A stretch of 64,000 nucleotides of DNA from Candidatus Thorarchaeota archaeon (GCA_020348985.1 CP070761.1:947713-1011712), one strand, 5' to 3'; positions 34,509-43,187 are shown, counted from the stretch's first letter. Numbers and translations are program-made. The notes: generated from the letters alone by a model not told the origin.

Positions 34509-35045
34509 ATGAGCTGGGATGATCCTGAAGAAAGAAGAAAGGAATTCCGCCGCTGGTTCGGTGACTTTCTACCTGATTCACTCTTTCGTGAAATAGAAGA
34601 AATGATGGAACGTATGATGAGCCAGATGGGCGAAGATGGCTTCTTCGATCCTGAAGCAATTAGAGAGTTCATGGAGAACCCTCAAAACACTAGTCCGTTC
34701 CTGTTTGGTTTCCGTGTTCAGATAGGATCTGATGGAAAACCAACAATCCAGCGGTTCGGTAACCCAGGTCCCGAATCCATTGGGGAAGACGTGCCTCCAG
34801 TGGTTGAGCCATTGGTGGACGTGTTCGATGAGGAAGACGAGGTAATTGTGGTGGCAGATCTTCCTGGCGTCGGTCGGAACGAGATTGGCGTCAAGATCAA
34901 GGGCGAGAAACTTACAATTCATGTTGAAAATCCGGATAGACCCTATCACAAAGAAATCAGGCTGCCGGCCAAGGTAGTCAAGGACGAAGCAACATCATCT
35001 CTCAGAAACGGAGTTCTGGAGATTAGACTGAGAAAAGCAGTTTAG
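34509..35045 (+). CDS. Hsp20/alpha-crystallin small heat shock protein
   Basis: 178 residues. An ATP-independent holdase. The N-terminal 80 residues are acidic with MMERMMSQMG. The alpha-crystallin domain begins near residue 95 with PLVDVFDEEDEVIVVADLPGV, and GVLEIRLRKAV is the family ending (a GVLxI motif). It has no strong C-terminal IXI tail. It lies 14 bp after uL30 and 14 bp before uL15, with no sign of a separate promoter, so it should be made together with ribosomal proteins. Confidence 0.9.
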   Translation: MSWDDPEERRKEFRRWFGDFLPDSLFREIEEMMERMMSQMGEDGFFDPEAIREFMENPQNTSPFLFGFRVQIGSDGKPTIQRFGNPGPESIGEDVPPVVEPLVDVFDEEDEVIVVADLPGVGRNEIGVKIKGEKLTIHVENPDRPYHKEIRLPAKVVKDEATSSLRNGVLEIRLRKAV

Positions 35046-35059
35046 AGGAGCGACCAACG

Positions 35060-35509
35060 ATGCAGAAGAGACCGAAGAAGAAATCCAGCAAGATGCGGGG
35101 ACGAAGGGCAATGGGATATGGCTTTAGTGCCGGTCATAGAGCCTCAGGACAGAGAGGCGGCAAAGGAAGAGCTGGAACAAAGAAGCACCACTACGTCAAG
35201 ACAATCTTGGAAGACCCGGACTACTTTGGAAAACACGGGTTCAAACGACCACAGAAGATTATCGAAGAACCAACTGCTGTCAACGTGGGTGACCTCGATG
35301 CTGCTGCTGACAGACTTGCAGAAAGAGGCCTTGCAGTAAAAAGTGGGAAGAAATACACCATAGATATTACCAAGCTCGGGTTCGACAAGATACTGGGTTC
35401 GGGCAAGGTCACTAAGAAATTGGATCTAACTGGTGTCAAGGCCATTACTGATAGGGCAAGGGAGAAGATTACAGAGAAGGGCGGCACCGTCGACCTTCCC
35501 GCAGAGTAG
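35060..35509 (+). CDS. rpl15: Ribosomal protein uL15
   Basis: 149 residues. The RGRRAMGYGFSAGHRASGQRG start and GGKGRAGTKKHHYVK core are archaeal uL15, followed by a helical C-terminal domain. It is a 50S assembly protein. The last gene before a 160-bp space that separates secY. Confidence 0.94.
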   Translation: MQKRPKKKSSKMRGRRAMGYGFSAGHRASGQRGGKGRAGTKKHHYVKTILEDPDYFGKHGFKRPQKIIEEPTAVNVGDLDAAADRLAERGLAVKSGKKYTIDITKLGFDKILGSGKVTKKLDLTGVKAITDRAREKITEKGGTVDLPAE

Positions 35510-35633
35510 ACACTTCTCTGCCAAGTGAGCGGCTGCTCCTCTGACTAGTACAGATGCTCTACATTGCTTACGATTATCACCATTTTGGACAATAACATTG
35601 GGTGGTTTGGGCGGCAGGAAGCAGACCACTAGC

Positions 35634-35640
35634 TTTAAAG
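35634..35640 (+). promoter_or_regulatory. TATA-like element of secY
   Basis: TTTAAAG in the 184-bp space between uL15 and the secY ATG. It would start a transcript near 35660, giving secY its own promoter in addition to any read-through from the ribosomal operon. Confidence 0.5.
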
Positions 35641-35693
35641 GTTGAACCCCGCTCGAACGCGAGAAAACCAACCCCTTGGAGACTTTGGGTCAA

Positions 35694-37190
35694 ATGCCAA
35701 GTATGTTTCTGAGAGCACTATCCCCTCTTGTCAGAGTGATGCCAGAGGTCAAGGCTCCAGACCGTGAGATTTCATTTCGCGAGAAGATCATATGGACTCT
35801 CATAATCTTGGTCTTGTTCCTCGTAATGTCACATATGCCCCTCTACGGTGTCGATCCCGCAACAGGAACCGACTACCTTTGGGCGATGCGAGTTATCCTC
35901 GCGAGCACACGGGGCACGTTGATGGAACTGGGGATAGGACCCATAGTCACTGCAGGACTGGTAATGCAGCTTCTGTCAGGCTCAAAGATAATCGATGTAG
36001 ACTTTAGTGATCCTGAGGACAGGTCACTGTTCACTGGTGGTCAGAAAGTCCTTGCAATGATAATGACTGCCTTCCAGGCTTTCGCATACATTGTGGGTAA
36101 TGCCTATGGCCCGCTTCCACCGGCCATGCAGGTCATCATCTGGTTCCAGCTATTTGTGTCCGGAATGATTGTCATCTTGATGGACGAGCTAATCCAGAAA
36201 GGATGGGGACTTGGTTCAGGCGTTTCTCTGTTCATCATGACAAATGTCGCAGGTCAAGTCATGTTCAACATGCTCAACATCACTGAGGTTGAGACTGTGG
36301 CCCCAGTAGGATACGCTCTTGCATCTACAAACCTGCCTAAAGGCATTATAGCAGCAATGATTGCCAATCTCCTGAGAGCGTTCGGAGTTGGTGAAGAACC
36401 ACCTGTTGATGTTGCTTGGCTATTCATACGTAATGGATTCGATCCCAGTGTTCTGGCGTTGATAGTGACGTTTCTCATATTCTTCGGAGTCCTCTGGATG
36501 GAGTCAGTTAGAGTTGAGATACCGCTTCAGTATGCGAAGTACAGAGGCATGAGAGCTAGGTATCCCATTAAGCTGCTGTATACTTCGAACATTCCAGTAA
36601 TACTTGCACAAGCTCTGTATGCCAACATCCTGTTCTTTGGGCAGATCATTTTCAATGCGTGGAATCCTGGTGCCAACAATCCGTTTCTCAATTGGCTGGG
36701 AGTCTTCGAGCAAGACCCAGATTCAGCAAGGATGATAGCCGTCTCGGGGCTGGCGCGGTATATTACGCCGCCGCAAGGAATCTTCTCCTTAATCCGCGAG
36801 GATGATTTTCTGATACATGTTATCATCTACTCAGCTCTGATGATCCTCCTTTGTTGGGGTTTCTCGAAGATATGGGTGGAAATATCAGGAATAGCCCCGC
36901 GCGATGTCTCACGCCAACTCCTGAATTCGGGGTACATCGTCCCAGGATTTCGCCGAAGTGAGAAGGTTCTGGAACGCCTCTTAGAAAGATACATCCCCGT
37001 GGTGGCCGGGTTGGGTGGCTTCCTAGTTGGAGTCCTAGCCGCGGCCGCAGACGTAATGGGGGCCCTAGCTTCAGGTACAGGAATACTGCTCATGGTCAGC
37101 ATAATAAAACAATACTATGAACAGATTGCCAAAGAGCAACTCGCGCAAATGGGTGGAGAAGGCGTCCAAGGATTGCTTGGGATTATCTAA
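35694..37190 (+). CDS. secY: Preprotein translocase subunit SecY
   Basis: About 498 residues and ten membrane segments. The channel subunit of the Sec translocon. Recognisable blocks are ISFREKIIWTLIILVLFLV, LGIGPIVTAGLVMQLLSGSK (plug region) and RVEIPLQYAKYRGMRARYPIK (cytoplasmic loop that contacts the ribosome). TTG 35676 is in frame, but ATG 35694 begins nearer the conserved start. Downstream is a decayed region in place of adk. Confidence 0.94.
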   Translation: MPSMFLRALSPLVRVMPEVKAPDREISFREKIIWTLIILVLFLVMSHMPLYGVDPATGTDYLWAMRVILASTRGTLMELGIGPIVTAGLVMQLLSGSKIIDVDFSDPEDRSLFTGGQKVLAMIMTAFQAFAYIVGNAYGPLPPAMQVIIWFQLFVSGMIVILMDELIQKGWGLGSGVSLFIMTNVAGQVMFNMLNITEVETVAPVGYALASTNLPKGIIAAMIANLLRAFGVGEEPPVDVAWLFIRNGFDPSVLALIVTFLIFFGVLWMESVRVEIPLQYAKYRGMRARYPIKLLYTSNIPVILAQALYANILFFGQIIFNAWNPGANNPFLNWLGVFEQDPDSARMIAVSGLARYITPPQGIFSLIREDDFLIHVIIYSALMILLCWGFSKIWVEISGIAPRDVSRQLLNSGYIVPGFRRSEKVLERLLERYIPVVAGLGGFLVGVLAAAADVMGALASGTGILLMVSIIKQYYEQIAKEQLAQMGGEGVQGLLGII

Positions 37191-37504
37191 TCCTAGAAAA
37201 GAGGGACTCGGACAGAGTTCCTCTCTGACTTTCTTTTGGCACACAATAAACTTCGACATTGGCTCTAACCACCATCTCTGCTGCGGACGAATTCACAAAA
37301 TCTCCTTGAATAGGGACGTCGTCAGTAGACGCCCCACCTTCCATTCCCCGAGCAAACCACTCTGACTTCACATGTCCTTTCAAGATTAGCAGCATAAGCT
37401 CTTTCTGAAGACGAGTTGGTCAGCACCTTCGACAGCTTGAAGCGGCCTATACGGTTCTCTATTGACTTGGAAAGCTTGATGAGTTTGGCCGCCATTGCCC
37501 TCAC
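37183..37504 (-). pseudogene. Probable frameshifted remnant of an unknown gene
   Basis: Two overlapping same-strand frames read like one broken protein: FVRAMAAKLIKLSKSIENR ... LTNSSSERAY in one phase up to about 37385, and MLLILKGHVKSEWFARGME ... VEVYCVPKE in another phase from there to 37183. A single frameshift near 37390 would join them. No family is recognised. It overlaps the secY stop by 8 bp. The call rests on protein-like composition only. Confidence 0.3.
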
Positions 37505-37574
37505 AAATATATTGGCACTGTGAAGTAATAGCGACTTCGCTATTTAGGTCCCTGCTGTCTTGAGAATCTGACAA

Positions 37575-37769
37575 CTATTTTGTCTCTTCTTGCTTAGGCG
37601 TCTTGCTCCAGAATGCCCTCCATCTGCCCCTTCCAACTTGCACGAAATAGAACTCGATAGTCTCCTCTGTGATATCGTCGACCACGTTCTCAACTATGGA
37701 ATACTCAACCGCCTTAGCCAGATTGTTTCAGCTCCATTCCAAGCTCAGGTGATTTCTTAGTTCATGCAA
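37575..37769 (-). pseudogene. Probable decayed gene fragment with in-frame TGA
   Basis: The C-terminal frame NLAKAVEYSIVENVVDDITE, then FYFVQVGRGRWRAFWSK, has protein-like composition and ends at TAG, but it lacks a start codon and is interrupted upstream by TGA at 37728-37730 (LHELRNHLSLEWS precedes the stop). Best read as a remnant. The remainder of 37191-37965 holds no gene I can support; it contains a perfect AATAGCG/CGCTATT hairpin at 37527-37544. Confidence 0.25.
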
Positions 37770-37943
37770 GTAGATTATCTATCTTTGTCAATCTGTGACT
37801 TATAGAATATGCACGGAATCAATCGGAAGCGACCGATTTCCGAAAAGCTTGTCTCCAAAATGCGCTGCCTTGAGATGTTATTGCGGACCCTTCATTCAGA
37901 ACTGTTTTATAACCTCACCTGAGAGGAGAACGATGCTTAAGCA

Positions 37944-37949
37944 TATAAT
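37944..37949 (+). promoter_or_regulatory. TATA box for the polytopic membrane protein gene
   Basis: TATAAT lies about 20 bp before the TTG codon at 37966, which fits a leaderless transcript and supports that non-ATG start. Confidence 0.45.
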
Positions 37950-37965
37950 TCCACGGTGAAAACCA

Positions 37966-39078
37966 TTGGCGTCCACCAGTAGATGGCGATTTGTCCTGCC
38001 AGGACTCATGTTCATTGTGTGTGCATTCTTCACATACTACTTCATCGACACAACTATCACTTCACTTGATGTCGATCGTTTGGATCCGATATTGAGCTGG
38101 ACCTATTTCGACTTCAACATAGTCACTGTGACCTTGATTCTTGCTGTGCCGATCTTGCTGCTTGAATATCGTGTTTTGGCGGCTCCAGGTGCTTCGGCAT
38201 TCCTCTATTTCGCAAAAGCCTGGAAGGCCGCATCATATGAAATGAACATTATGAACATAGGGAGGGAGTTTGGATCAGCCCGACTTATCAGAAGAGCGGC
38301 ACCACCTGCACTATTCAGTGCGGCTTCGGCGGGTGTATTTAGGGTAGGAATAAGGCGCTTCATCTTTGGACCGACACCCCCTATCGTGCCACAGGAGCTC
38401 ATTGGACAATACAATATCATGATCACTCTGATGGGGACTCTTGTGTTTCTGCCTATCGCACTTGCATTCTTCATTCCAACATGGGTTCTAAACGATGCTG
38501 GGGTAGTCACACACCTGAAAGGATCGAAGATGAAGGTCAGGCAGCCCCCCGATACTCAAGGTGTAGGAAAATGGGCTGGGAACATGCTAGGCGGGTACGC
38601 GTTGATAGCCTATCCCCTCACTGCACTCAACGATCACTTCTACGAGCCCCTGTTCTTCGCAGGGGATGCGGTTCAGACCTTTGATCCCATCAGAAGCTTC
38701 CTGTGGATAGTTGGTATTCCATTGATTGCTATGGCATTTGTCTTGCCAGTCATAGCTTTGAATGAGAGGTCACACAAGAAGATGAAGGCGCGGGTTACGA
38801 GGTCTGCACGAAAGCTTGGAGCCAGTCCTATACGAAAGGAAAGAATCGCTGTAATAAGGAAACCTACAAGGCCGAAAGTCAGTACGCCTACAGCAGAAGC
38901 TGAAAGCGAATTTGTGGAGGAGGAACCTCCTGCCGTTTTTGACTTGGAAGAAGAGGACGGCATACAATATGTGACGACGGCAAAGAGCAAGAAGAAGGCA
39001 AAGACCAAGGAAAAGGAATCTTCGACATCTTCCAAGAAAGCTCCTTCATCCAAACCGAAGCAAAAGAGCAAGAAGTGA
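37966..39078 (+). CDS. Polytopic membrane protein with charged cytoplasmic tail
   Basis: 370 residues from TTG 37966. Two membrane segments in the first 75 residues, then about three more between 150 and 265. From about 270 the chain becomes a hydrophilic tail: basic at first, an acidic stretch (EFVEEEPPAVFDLEEEDG), and a Lys/Ser-rich end. It is not recognised. The short distance from secY suggests, but does not show, a role in membrane insertion. Confidence 0.7.
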   Translation: MASTSRWRFVLPGLMFIVCAFFTYYFIDTTITSLDVDRLDPILSWTYFDFNIVTVTLILAVPILLLEYRVLAAPGASAFLYFAKAWKAASYEMNIMNIGREFGSARLIRRAAPPALFSAASAGVFRVGIRRFIFGPTPPIVPQELIGQYNIMITLMGTLVFLPIALAFFIPTWVLNDAGVVTHLKGSKMKVRQPPDTQGVGKWAGNMLGGYALIAYPLTALNDHFYEPLFFAGDAVQTFDPIRSFLWIVGIPLIAMAFVLPVIALNERSHKKMKARVTRSARKLGASPIRKERIAVIRKPTRPKVSTPTAEAESEFVEEEPPAVFDLEEEDGIQYVTTAKSKKKAKTKEKESSTSSKKAPSSKPKQKSKK

Positions 39079-39102
39079 GGACTGCAATCGGCGGATGGCG
39101 TG

Positions 39103-39942
39103 ATGCTGATGTCAGTCCATATCGAGAGACTCAGAGAAGAATATGAAGGACCCCACCACTTGGTTACTACATCTGACGGTCTAACTCTGTTTCTTCGTGA
39201 GTGGAGACCGGCTCAAGGAACCGCAAGAGATACTGCGATACTGATACTGCATGGAATTACAGCTTACAGTGGTCCATACGCAATAATCGGTGAGCCGCTC
39301 TCTGAGAACGGATTCACAACGTATTGAATGGATCTTCGTGGACACGGCTTATCGGACGGCCATCGGGGTGACAGTCCAGGTATGGAAGTGTTTGTCCGTG
39401 ATCTTTGCGAAACGATTTCCTTTGTTCGAAGAAGACACGCACGACTGGTCCTCTTAGGTCACAGTCTCGGTGTCCTTTCAGCAATCCTCGCGATGGCTGA
39501 GTGCAGTTCTGCCGCTGATGGTGCAATTCTCCTTGGTGCTGCACGTACTATGAGAGAGAGCGCATATCCGGAATTGTCACTTGGTAAGAAGCTTCGAATT
39601 CTACTCAGTTCGTTGATATCCCCTACCAAGCAAGTAGTTGAATACCGGCGGGAGGGCATGGTTGGATTGGATGATCCATTATTCACTTTCAACTATACAT
39701 TGCGCTTCATGAGGATTGCAGGCCTAAGAGATTTTGAGTTTCAAGAAGAACTGAATATTCCTGTCTTTGTGGGGATTGGAGAAAGTGATGAGTTGTTCGA
39801 TGTTGAAGCCTGCAGGAATCTCTATGATGAGATACCAGCGTCAACAAAAGAGTTCCATGTGGTGCAGGGCGCAAAGCATGCTGAGTTCCCGCAAGGAAGT
39901 TGGTCCAGACTAATAGAATGGGTCGTTGAGAACTTCGCTTGA
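39103..39942 (+). CDS. Alpha/beta-hydrolase (serine hydrolase) with in-frame TGA
   Basis: Read through the TGA at 39325-39327, the frame gives about 279 residues of a lysophospholipase/monoacylglycerol-lipase-like hydrolase. Upstream of the TGA: LILHGITAYSGPY (oxyanion region). Directly after it: MDLRGHGLSDGHRGD. The nucleophile elbow is GHSLGVLSA; the acid is in GIGESDELFDVEA and the base is H in GAKHAEFPQ, so the triad is complete. Both halves are in the same phase with normal codon use. The TGA replaces the residue before DLRGHG, commonly small or aromatic in this family. Possible explanations are Sec insertion, read-through, a recent nonsense mutation or a sequencing error. Start is ATG 39103 or 39109. 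Confidence 0.75.
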
Positions 39943-39987
39943 ATAGCAATCCCGGTGACCATTTTCTCATAAGAAACGGAGAAGCAT

Positions 39988-40025
39988 GGACTAGGCTGAG
40001 CCCTAATGAAGGTCTCAGCCCGTCC
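39988..40025 (+). other. Stable hairpin 3' of the TGA-containing hydrolase
   Basis: GGAC/GTCC, then GGCTGAG/CTCAGCC (7 bp), a C/T mismatch and CCT/AGG closing an AATGA loop. It lies 46 bp after the hydrolase stop codon, between two convergent genes. It could be a terminator-like structure or a candidate SECIS. The internal loop is not the GAA/A loop described for methanogen SECIS elements, and no T-run follows. Confidence 0.5.
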
Positions 40026-40069
40026 AAGAGATAGAGAGTCTTTGTTAGTTGGCAACCGTGATTCTGAGA

Positions 40070-40366
40070 CTAGGTCTTCCGACTCCAGTCAAGAAGTGCT
40101 TGGGGCCAGTGTATCAACGGAAATGCAGAGGGTTCCTGCAGAAGAGTCCTCAGCTCACTCTGGCGAACGTGATAGACACTCTGTCGCATATCCTCAAAGT
40201 TGGGCTTCTTTGTAATCAGCTTTAATCCCACTAATCTGCGTAGAGCAAAGCTCACGGTTCTGGCCGGGAGTTTTGAGCTTTCGCTGATTTCCTTGGGAGT
40301 AAGAGGGCCCTTTATTGTCAGCATACCCAGAACAACCAACGCACTTCTTGGCAATTCAGTCAACAT
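40070..40366 (-). CDS. MarR-like helix-turn-helix protein
   Basis: 98 residues, a single winged-helix domain: SALVVLGMLTIKGPLTPKEI, then SKLPARTVSFALRRLVGLKLI as the recognition helix. It has no ligand domain. Convergent with the hydrolase gene. Targets unknown. Confidence 0.75.
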   Translation of the reverse strand: MLTELPRSALVVLGMLTIKGPLTPKEISESSKLPARTVSFALRRLVGLKLITKKPNFEDMRQSVYHVRQSELRTLLQEPSAFPLIHWPQALLDWSRKT

Positions 40367-40523
40367 ATCTCAGTAATCTCCATTGTCTAACGACTATTTG
40401 TGTGTAAAAGAACAATATCTATTTGCGTGACCCTGAATGTTCAGAATGATGCGGATTCGGGTGGTATTTCGAGGAGATTTCCGAACTGCCATGTTCAGAA
40501 AATGCCAAAAATGCGGTTTCCTC

Positions 40524-40937
40524 TCAAGACAGGACTTGAAAGATTGGTCGTAGACGTATGATTAGGGCCAACGTTACCATCGCAATCATGACATCAAATG
40601 CGGTCGATCCAACAAGAAGCATTGCCATCTCTGGTGTTTCGAATGCTTGCACTATTGTGAGAATTGGTAGGATGAAGCGAACGCAGCATGCTGCAAGAGG
40701 GATTACTATGTATCTCGCCGGGTCGCGTGCAGCTACTAGCTGGAGGCTTCCTAGAGTCACTGCTAGTAGTCCCATCGTTCTCCAATACAAAGGATAGTTC
40801 GGGATTGTCTGAAGTCCTGTAGCCATTGCCACGATAGTGTCACCCCACAGCATGACAGCTGCTCCCATTACTACCTCGAAAGCTCCTCCAAGACCTATCA
40901 TTCCCTTCAACAGCACTTCGGCGTTGCGATTTGACAA
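40524..40937 (-). CDS. Four-segment membrane protein, unknown function
   Basis: 137 residues with about four hydrophobic segments separated by short loops (GMIGLGGAFEVVMGAAVMLW, MGLLAVTLGSLQLVAA, two more). The last segment is followed by IRLRPIF. No catalytic or transport motif. The gene is divergent from adk across 111 bp; 157 bp separate it from the MarR-like gene. Confidence 0.65.
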   Translation of the reverse strand: MSNRNAEVLLKGMIGLGGAFEVVMGAAVMLWGDTIVAMATGLQTIPNYPLYWRTMGLLAVTLGSLQLVAARDPARYIVIPLAACCVRFILPILTIVQAFETPEMAMLLVGSTAFDVMIAMVTLALIIRLRPIFQVLS

Positions 40938-40987
40938 TGAGCGTTCCTCCGCTGGTCACCACTGCAATATACTTGCCTACAGAATGA

Positions 40988-40995
40988 TATATATC
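40988..40995 (+). promoter_or_regulatory. TATA-like element upstream of adk
   Basis: TATATATC in the divergent space between the four-segment membrane protein and adk, about 60 bp before the adk ATG. It would give a leader of roughly 35 nt. Confidence 0.4.
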
Positions 40996-41048
40996 CTGCA
41001 CTAAAACGACCTCGACTTGTCATCAGCTCCAGACGGTGATTCTGTTAT

Positions 41049-41639
41049 ATGAGTGAGTCAAGAAATGTTGTAATCGTGACCGGGATACCTGGTGTTGGGA
41101 AGACAACAGTCATCAACACAGCAGTGGATATGATCAAAGAGGAATATGGAGAAGAAGTACTCATCTTGAACATTGGGACAGAGATGTTTGAGATAGCTTT
41201 GGCGAAGGGAATGATAAAGGACCGTGATGAGCTCAGAAAGATGCCCACCTCAAAACAGAGAGAAGTGCAGAGACTTGCAGGCGAAGCCATAGCGAAGAAA
41301 GGGAAGTCTGCACGAGCCATTGTAGACACACATACACTCATTCAGACAGAAAACGGATTTCTCATTGGATTGCCCGAGTGGGTTTCCAGACCAATCCAGC
41401 CGAAGACTGTTGTGCTGATCGAAGCGGATTCAGCCAACATCGCCAGTCGCAGGAATTCTGACGAAACCCGCACCCGTGACGAACAGCTTGTAGACGATAT
41501 TCGAGTTCATCAAGAGATGTGTCGAGCAGCTGCTGTCTCAGTGGGAACACTTACTGGAGCGACCGTTAGAATAATCAAGAACCGCGAAGGTCTAGTTGAA
41601 GAAGCTGCAAGAGAACTTGCCGAGACACTAATGGAGTGA
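41049..41639 (+). CDS. adkA: Archaeal adenylate kinase
   Basis: 196 residues. Interconverts ATP+AMP and 2 ADP. P-loop TGIPGVGKTT at 11-20. The archaeal AdkA-type sequence continues with LNIGTEMFEIALAKG and IVDTHTLIQTENGFLIGLP, distinct from bacterial Adk. It normally follows secY in archaea; here it is 3.9 kb away, and it restarts the conserved order adk-DUF106-eL34-cmk-eL14-truB. Confidence 0.93.
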   Translation: MSESRNVVIVTGIPGVGKTTVINTAVDMIKEEYGEEVLILNIGTEMFEIALAKGMIKDRDELRKMPTSKQREVQRLAGEAIAKKGKSARAIVDTHTLIQTENGFLIGLPEWVSRPIQPKTVVLIEADSANIASRRNSDETRTRDEQLVDDIRVHQEMCRAAAVSVGTLTGATVRIIKNREGLVEEAARELAETLME

Positions 41640-41645
41640 ACCTAG

Positions 41646-42206
41646 ATGCAGGATATTTTCGCTGCGATGTATAATTGGATGCTAGTCAACGTCTCATCAC
41701 CGCCAGGATCAGCAGTTTTTGTGCTGATTGTGTCAGTTAGCATCTCCACAATCAGCAATATGGCAATGCGACGATTCACGGACATGCGTCGACTCAATAG
41801 GTACCAAACTGAGATCAAGCAATACCGTGAGATGGAGCAACAGGCAAAGAAGACTGGAAACGAGAAGTTGTTGAGAAAGGTCAGAAGGCGAAAGAGCTAC
41901 GTTGACCGCATTCAAAGGGAAATGCTCACTGCTCGCTGTAAGCCAATGATGTTCTTCTTCATACCCTTCATCCTGCTTTTCAATGTCCTCCGAACATTCT
42001 ACCTTGAAGCAGACGGCATAACTCAAACGATCGTAGCGATTCTTCCATTCAATGCCAACAAACTACTGCCTTTCTTGGAAGGTTTCATCGGAGTCCAAAC
42101 CGCTGCAGGTTTTGGACTGTGGTTCTGGCCATTCTACTTCCTAGTCGGTCTTGGTCTCGGACAAATCCTTCAGAGGATACAAGGTGTCCAGATTATGACT
42201 ACTTAG
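41646..42206 (+). CDS. DUF106/EMC3-TMCO1-like membrane insertase
   Basis: 186 residues. One N-terminal membrane segment, a charged cytoplasmic coiled coil (MRRLNRYQTEIKQYREMEQQ, then KLLRKVRRRKSYVDRI) and two C-terminal segments. This is the archaeal member of the Oxa1 superfamily, related to EMC3, TMCO1 and Get1. It co-occurs with adk 6 bp upstream. Together with Get3 elsewhere in the window it suggests a eukaryote-like insertion route. Confidence 0.87.
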   Translation: MQDIFAAMYNWMLVNVSSPPGSAVFVLIVSVSISTISNMAMRRFTDMRRLNRYQTEIKQYREMEQQAKKTGNEKLLRKVRRRKSYVDRIQREMLTARCKPMMFFFIPFILLFNVLRTFYLEADGITQTIVAILPFNANKLLPFLEGFIGVQTAAGFGLWFWPFYFLVGLGLGQILQRIQGVQIMTT

Positions 42207-42336
42207 GAATAAACAAATGCCTAGGTATGGACAGAATCATAGAGAAAGTGATTGCACCCATCGTTGCACACCGCTTTCCTTAAAAGTGAAAACCAAGGGT
42301 GCGTGAGAATAGCACAGGGTTCAGAAGTGAGTGATT

Positions 42337-42606
42337 ATGCCACGACCAGGCCATCTAACGAGAGGAAGAGCAAACCGTACGATTAGGACGCCAGGCGGCA
42401 GATTTGTTGTTCACAGACAGAAGTTCTATCGTGCGAAAGGCACTTGTGCAGAATCCGGTAGACAGCTGCAGCTTCCAAGAAGAGCGAAGCATAGACTAAC
42501 CAGGAAAGCTAGTCATTCTTCGAAGAGACCCAATCGACCATATGGTGGTAAGCTGACTTCCAAGGCACTGAAGCGGGGAATAACTCGACAGCTCCGCAAT
42601 CAGTAG
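42337..42606 (+). CDS. rpl34e: Ribosomal protein eL34
   Basis: 89 residues from ATG 42337 (GTG 42331 is in frame). The conserved start PRPGHLTRGRANRTIRTPGG and the KRPNRPYGGKLTSKALKRGI segment identify it. A CTTAAAAG element about 60 bp upstream may be its promoter, in a 130-bp space that holds no other gene. Confidence 0.92.
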   Translation: MPRPGHLTRGRANRTIRTPGGRFVVHRQKFYRAKGTCAESGRQLQLPRRAKHRLTRKASHSSKRPNRPYGGKLTSKALKRGITRQLRNQ

Positions 42607-42641
42607 GAGATGATGCACTCCAGATTCGTTCAATTCAGGTG

Positions 42642-43187
42642 ATGAACTTGAAACGAACTGTCACAATAGGAGGGCTCCATGGAACAGGAAAGAGCTCGGT
42701 GGCCGACGTTATTGCCAAGCATTTCGATTTGAGAAGAGTCTCAGCGGGAGCAATCTTTCGGGCAATCGCCAAAGAAAGGGGGTATTCTCTGGAGGATTTC
42801 AGTAGAGTCGCCGAAGGTAGCGAGGAAATAGACAGAGAGCTTGATGCTCGGCAGAAGGAAGAAGCAAAGGCAGGGAATGTCGTGCTGGACGGACAACTCT
42901 CAGCATGGATGGCAGGCGAGTACGCTGACTTCAGAATCCTGCTGACAGCGTCTCAAGATGTCCGCATAGCTAGGATAGCTGGAAGGGACGGAGTTAGTAT
43001 TGAGGAAGCAACGCAGGAAACGGTTGCCAGAGAGAATAGTGAGATAGAGAGATACAAGGAGTACTATGGAATAGACATCTCTGACCTCTCGAAGTATGAT
43101 CTTGTCCTGAACACCGAAAAGTTCAGTCTGGAGGGCGTGGTCAAAGTCGTAATTGCGGCCCTGGAGAACTTCTTCTCTCAGAAGTGA
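42642..43187 (+). CDS. cmk: Archaeal cytidylate kinase
   Basis: 181 residues from ATG 42642. Phosphorylates CMP and dCMP. P-loop GGLHGTGKSS near 11-20; SAGAIFRAIAKERGYSLEDF is the archaeal form; LDGQLSAWMAGEYADFRI follows. It precedes eL14 as in other archaea. Confidence 0.93.
   Translation: MNLKRTVTIGGLHGTGKSSVADVIAKHFDLRRVSAGAIFRAIAKERGYSLEDFSRVAEGSEEIDRELDARQKEEAKAGNVVLDGQLSAWMAGEYADFRILLTASQDVRIARIAGRDGVSIEEATQETVARENSEIERYKEYYGIDISDLSKYDLVLNTEKFSLEGVVKVVIAALENFFSQK

Noticed and set aside
42219..42311. 30-residue frame between DUF106 and eL34
   Set aside because: No ribosome-binding site, unlikely composition, and it covers the eL34 promoter region.
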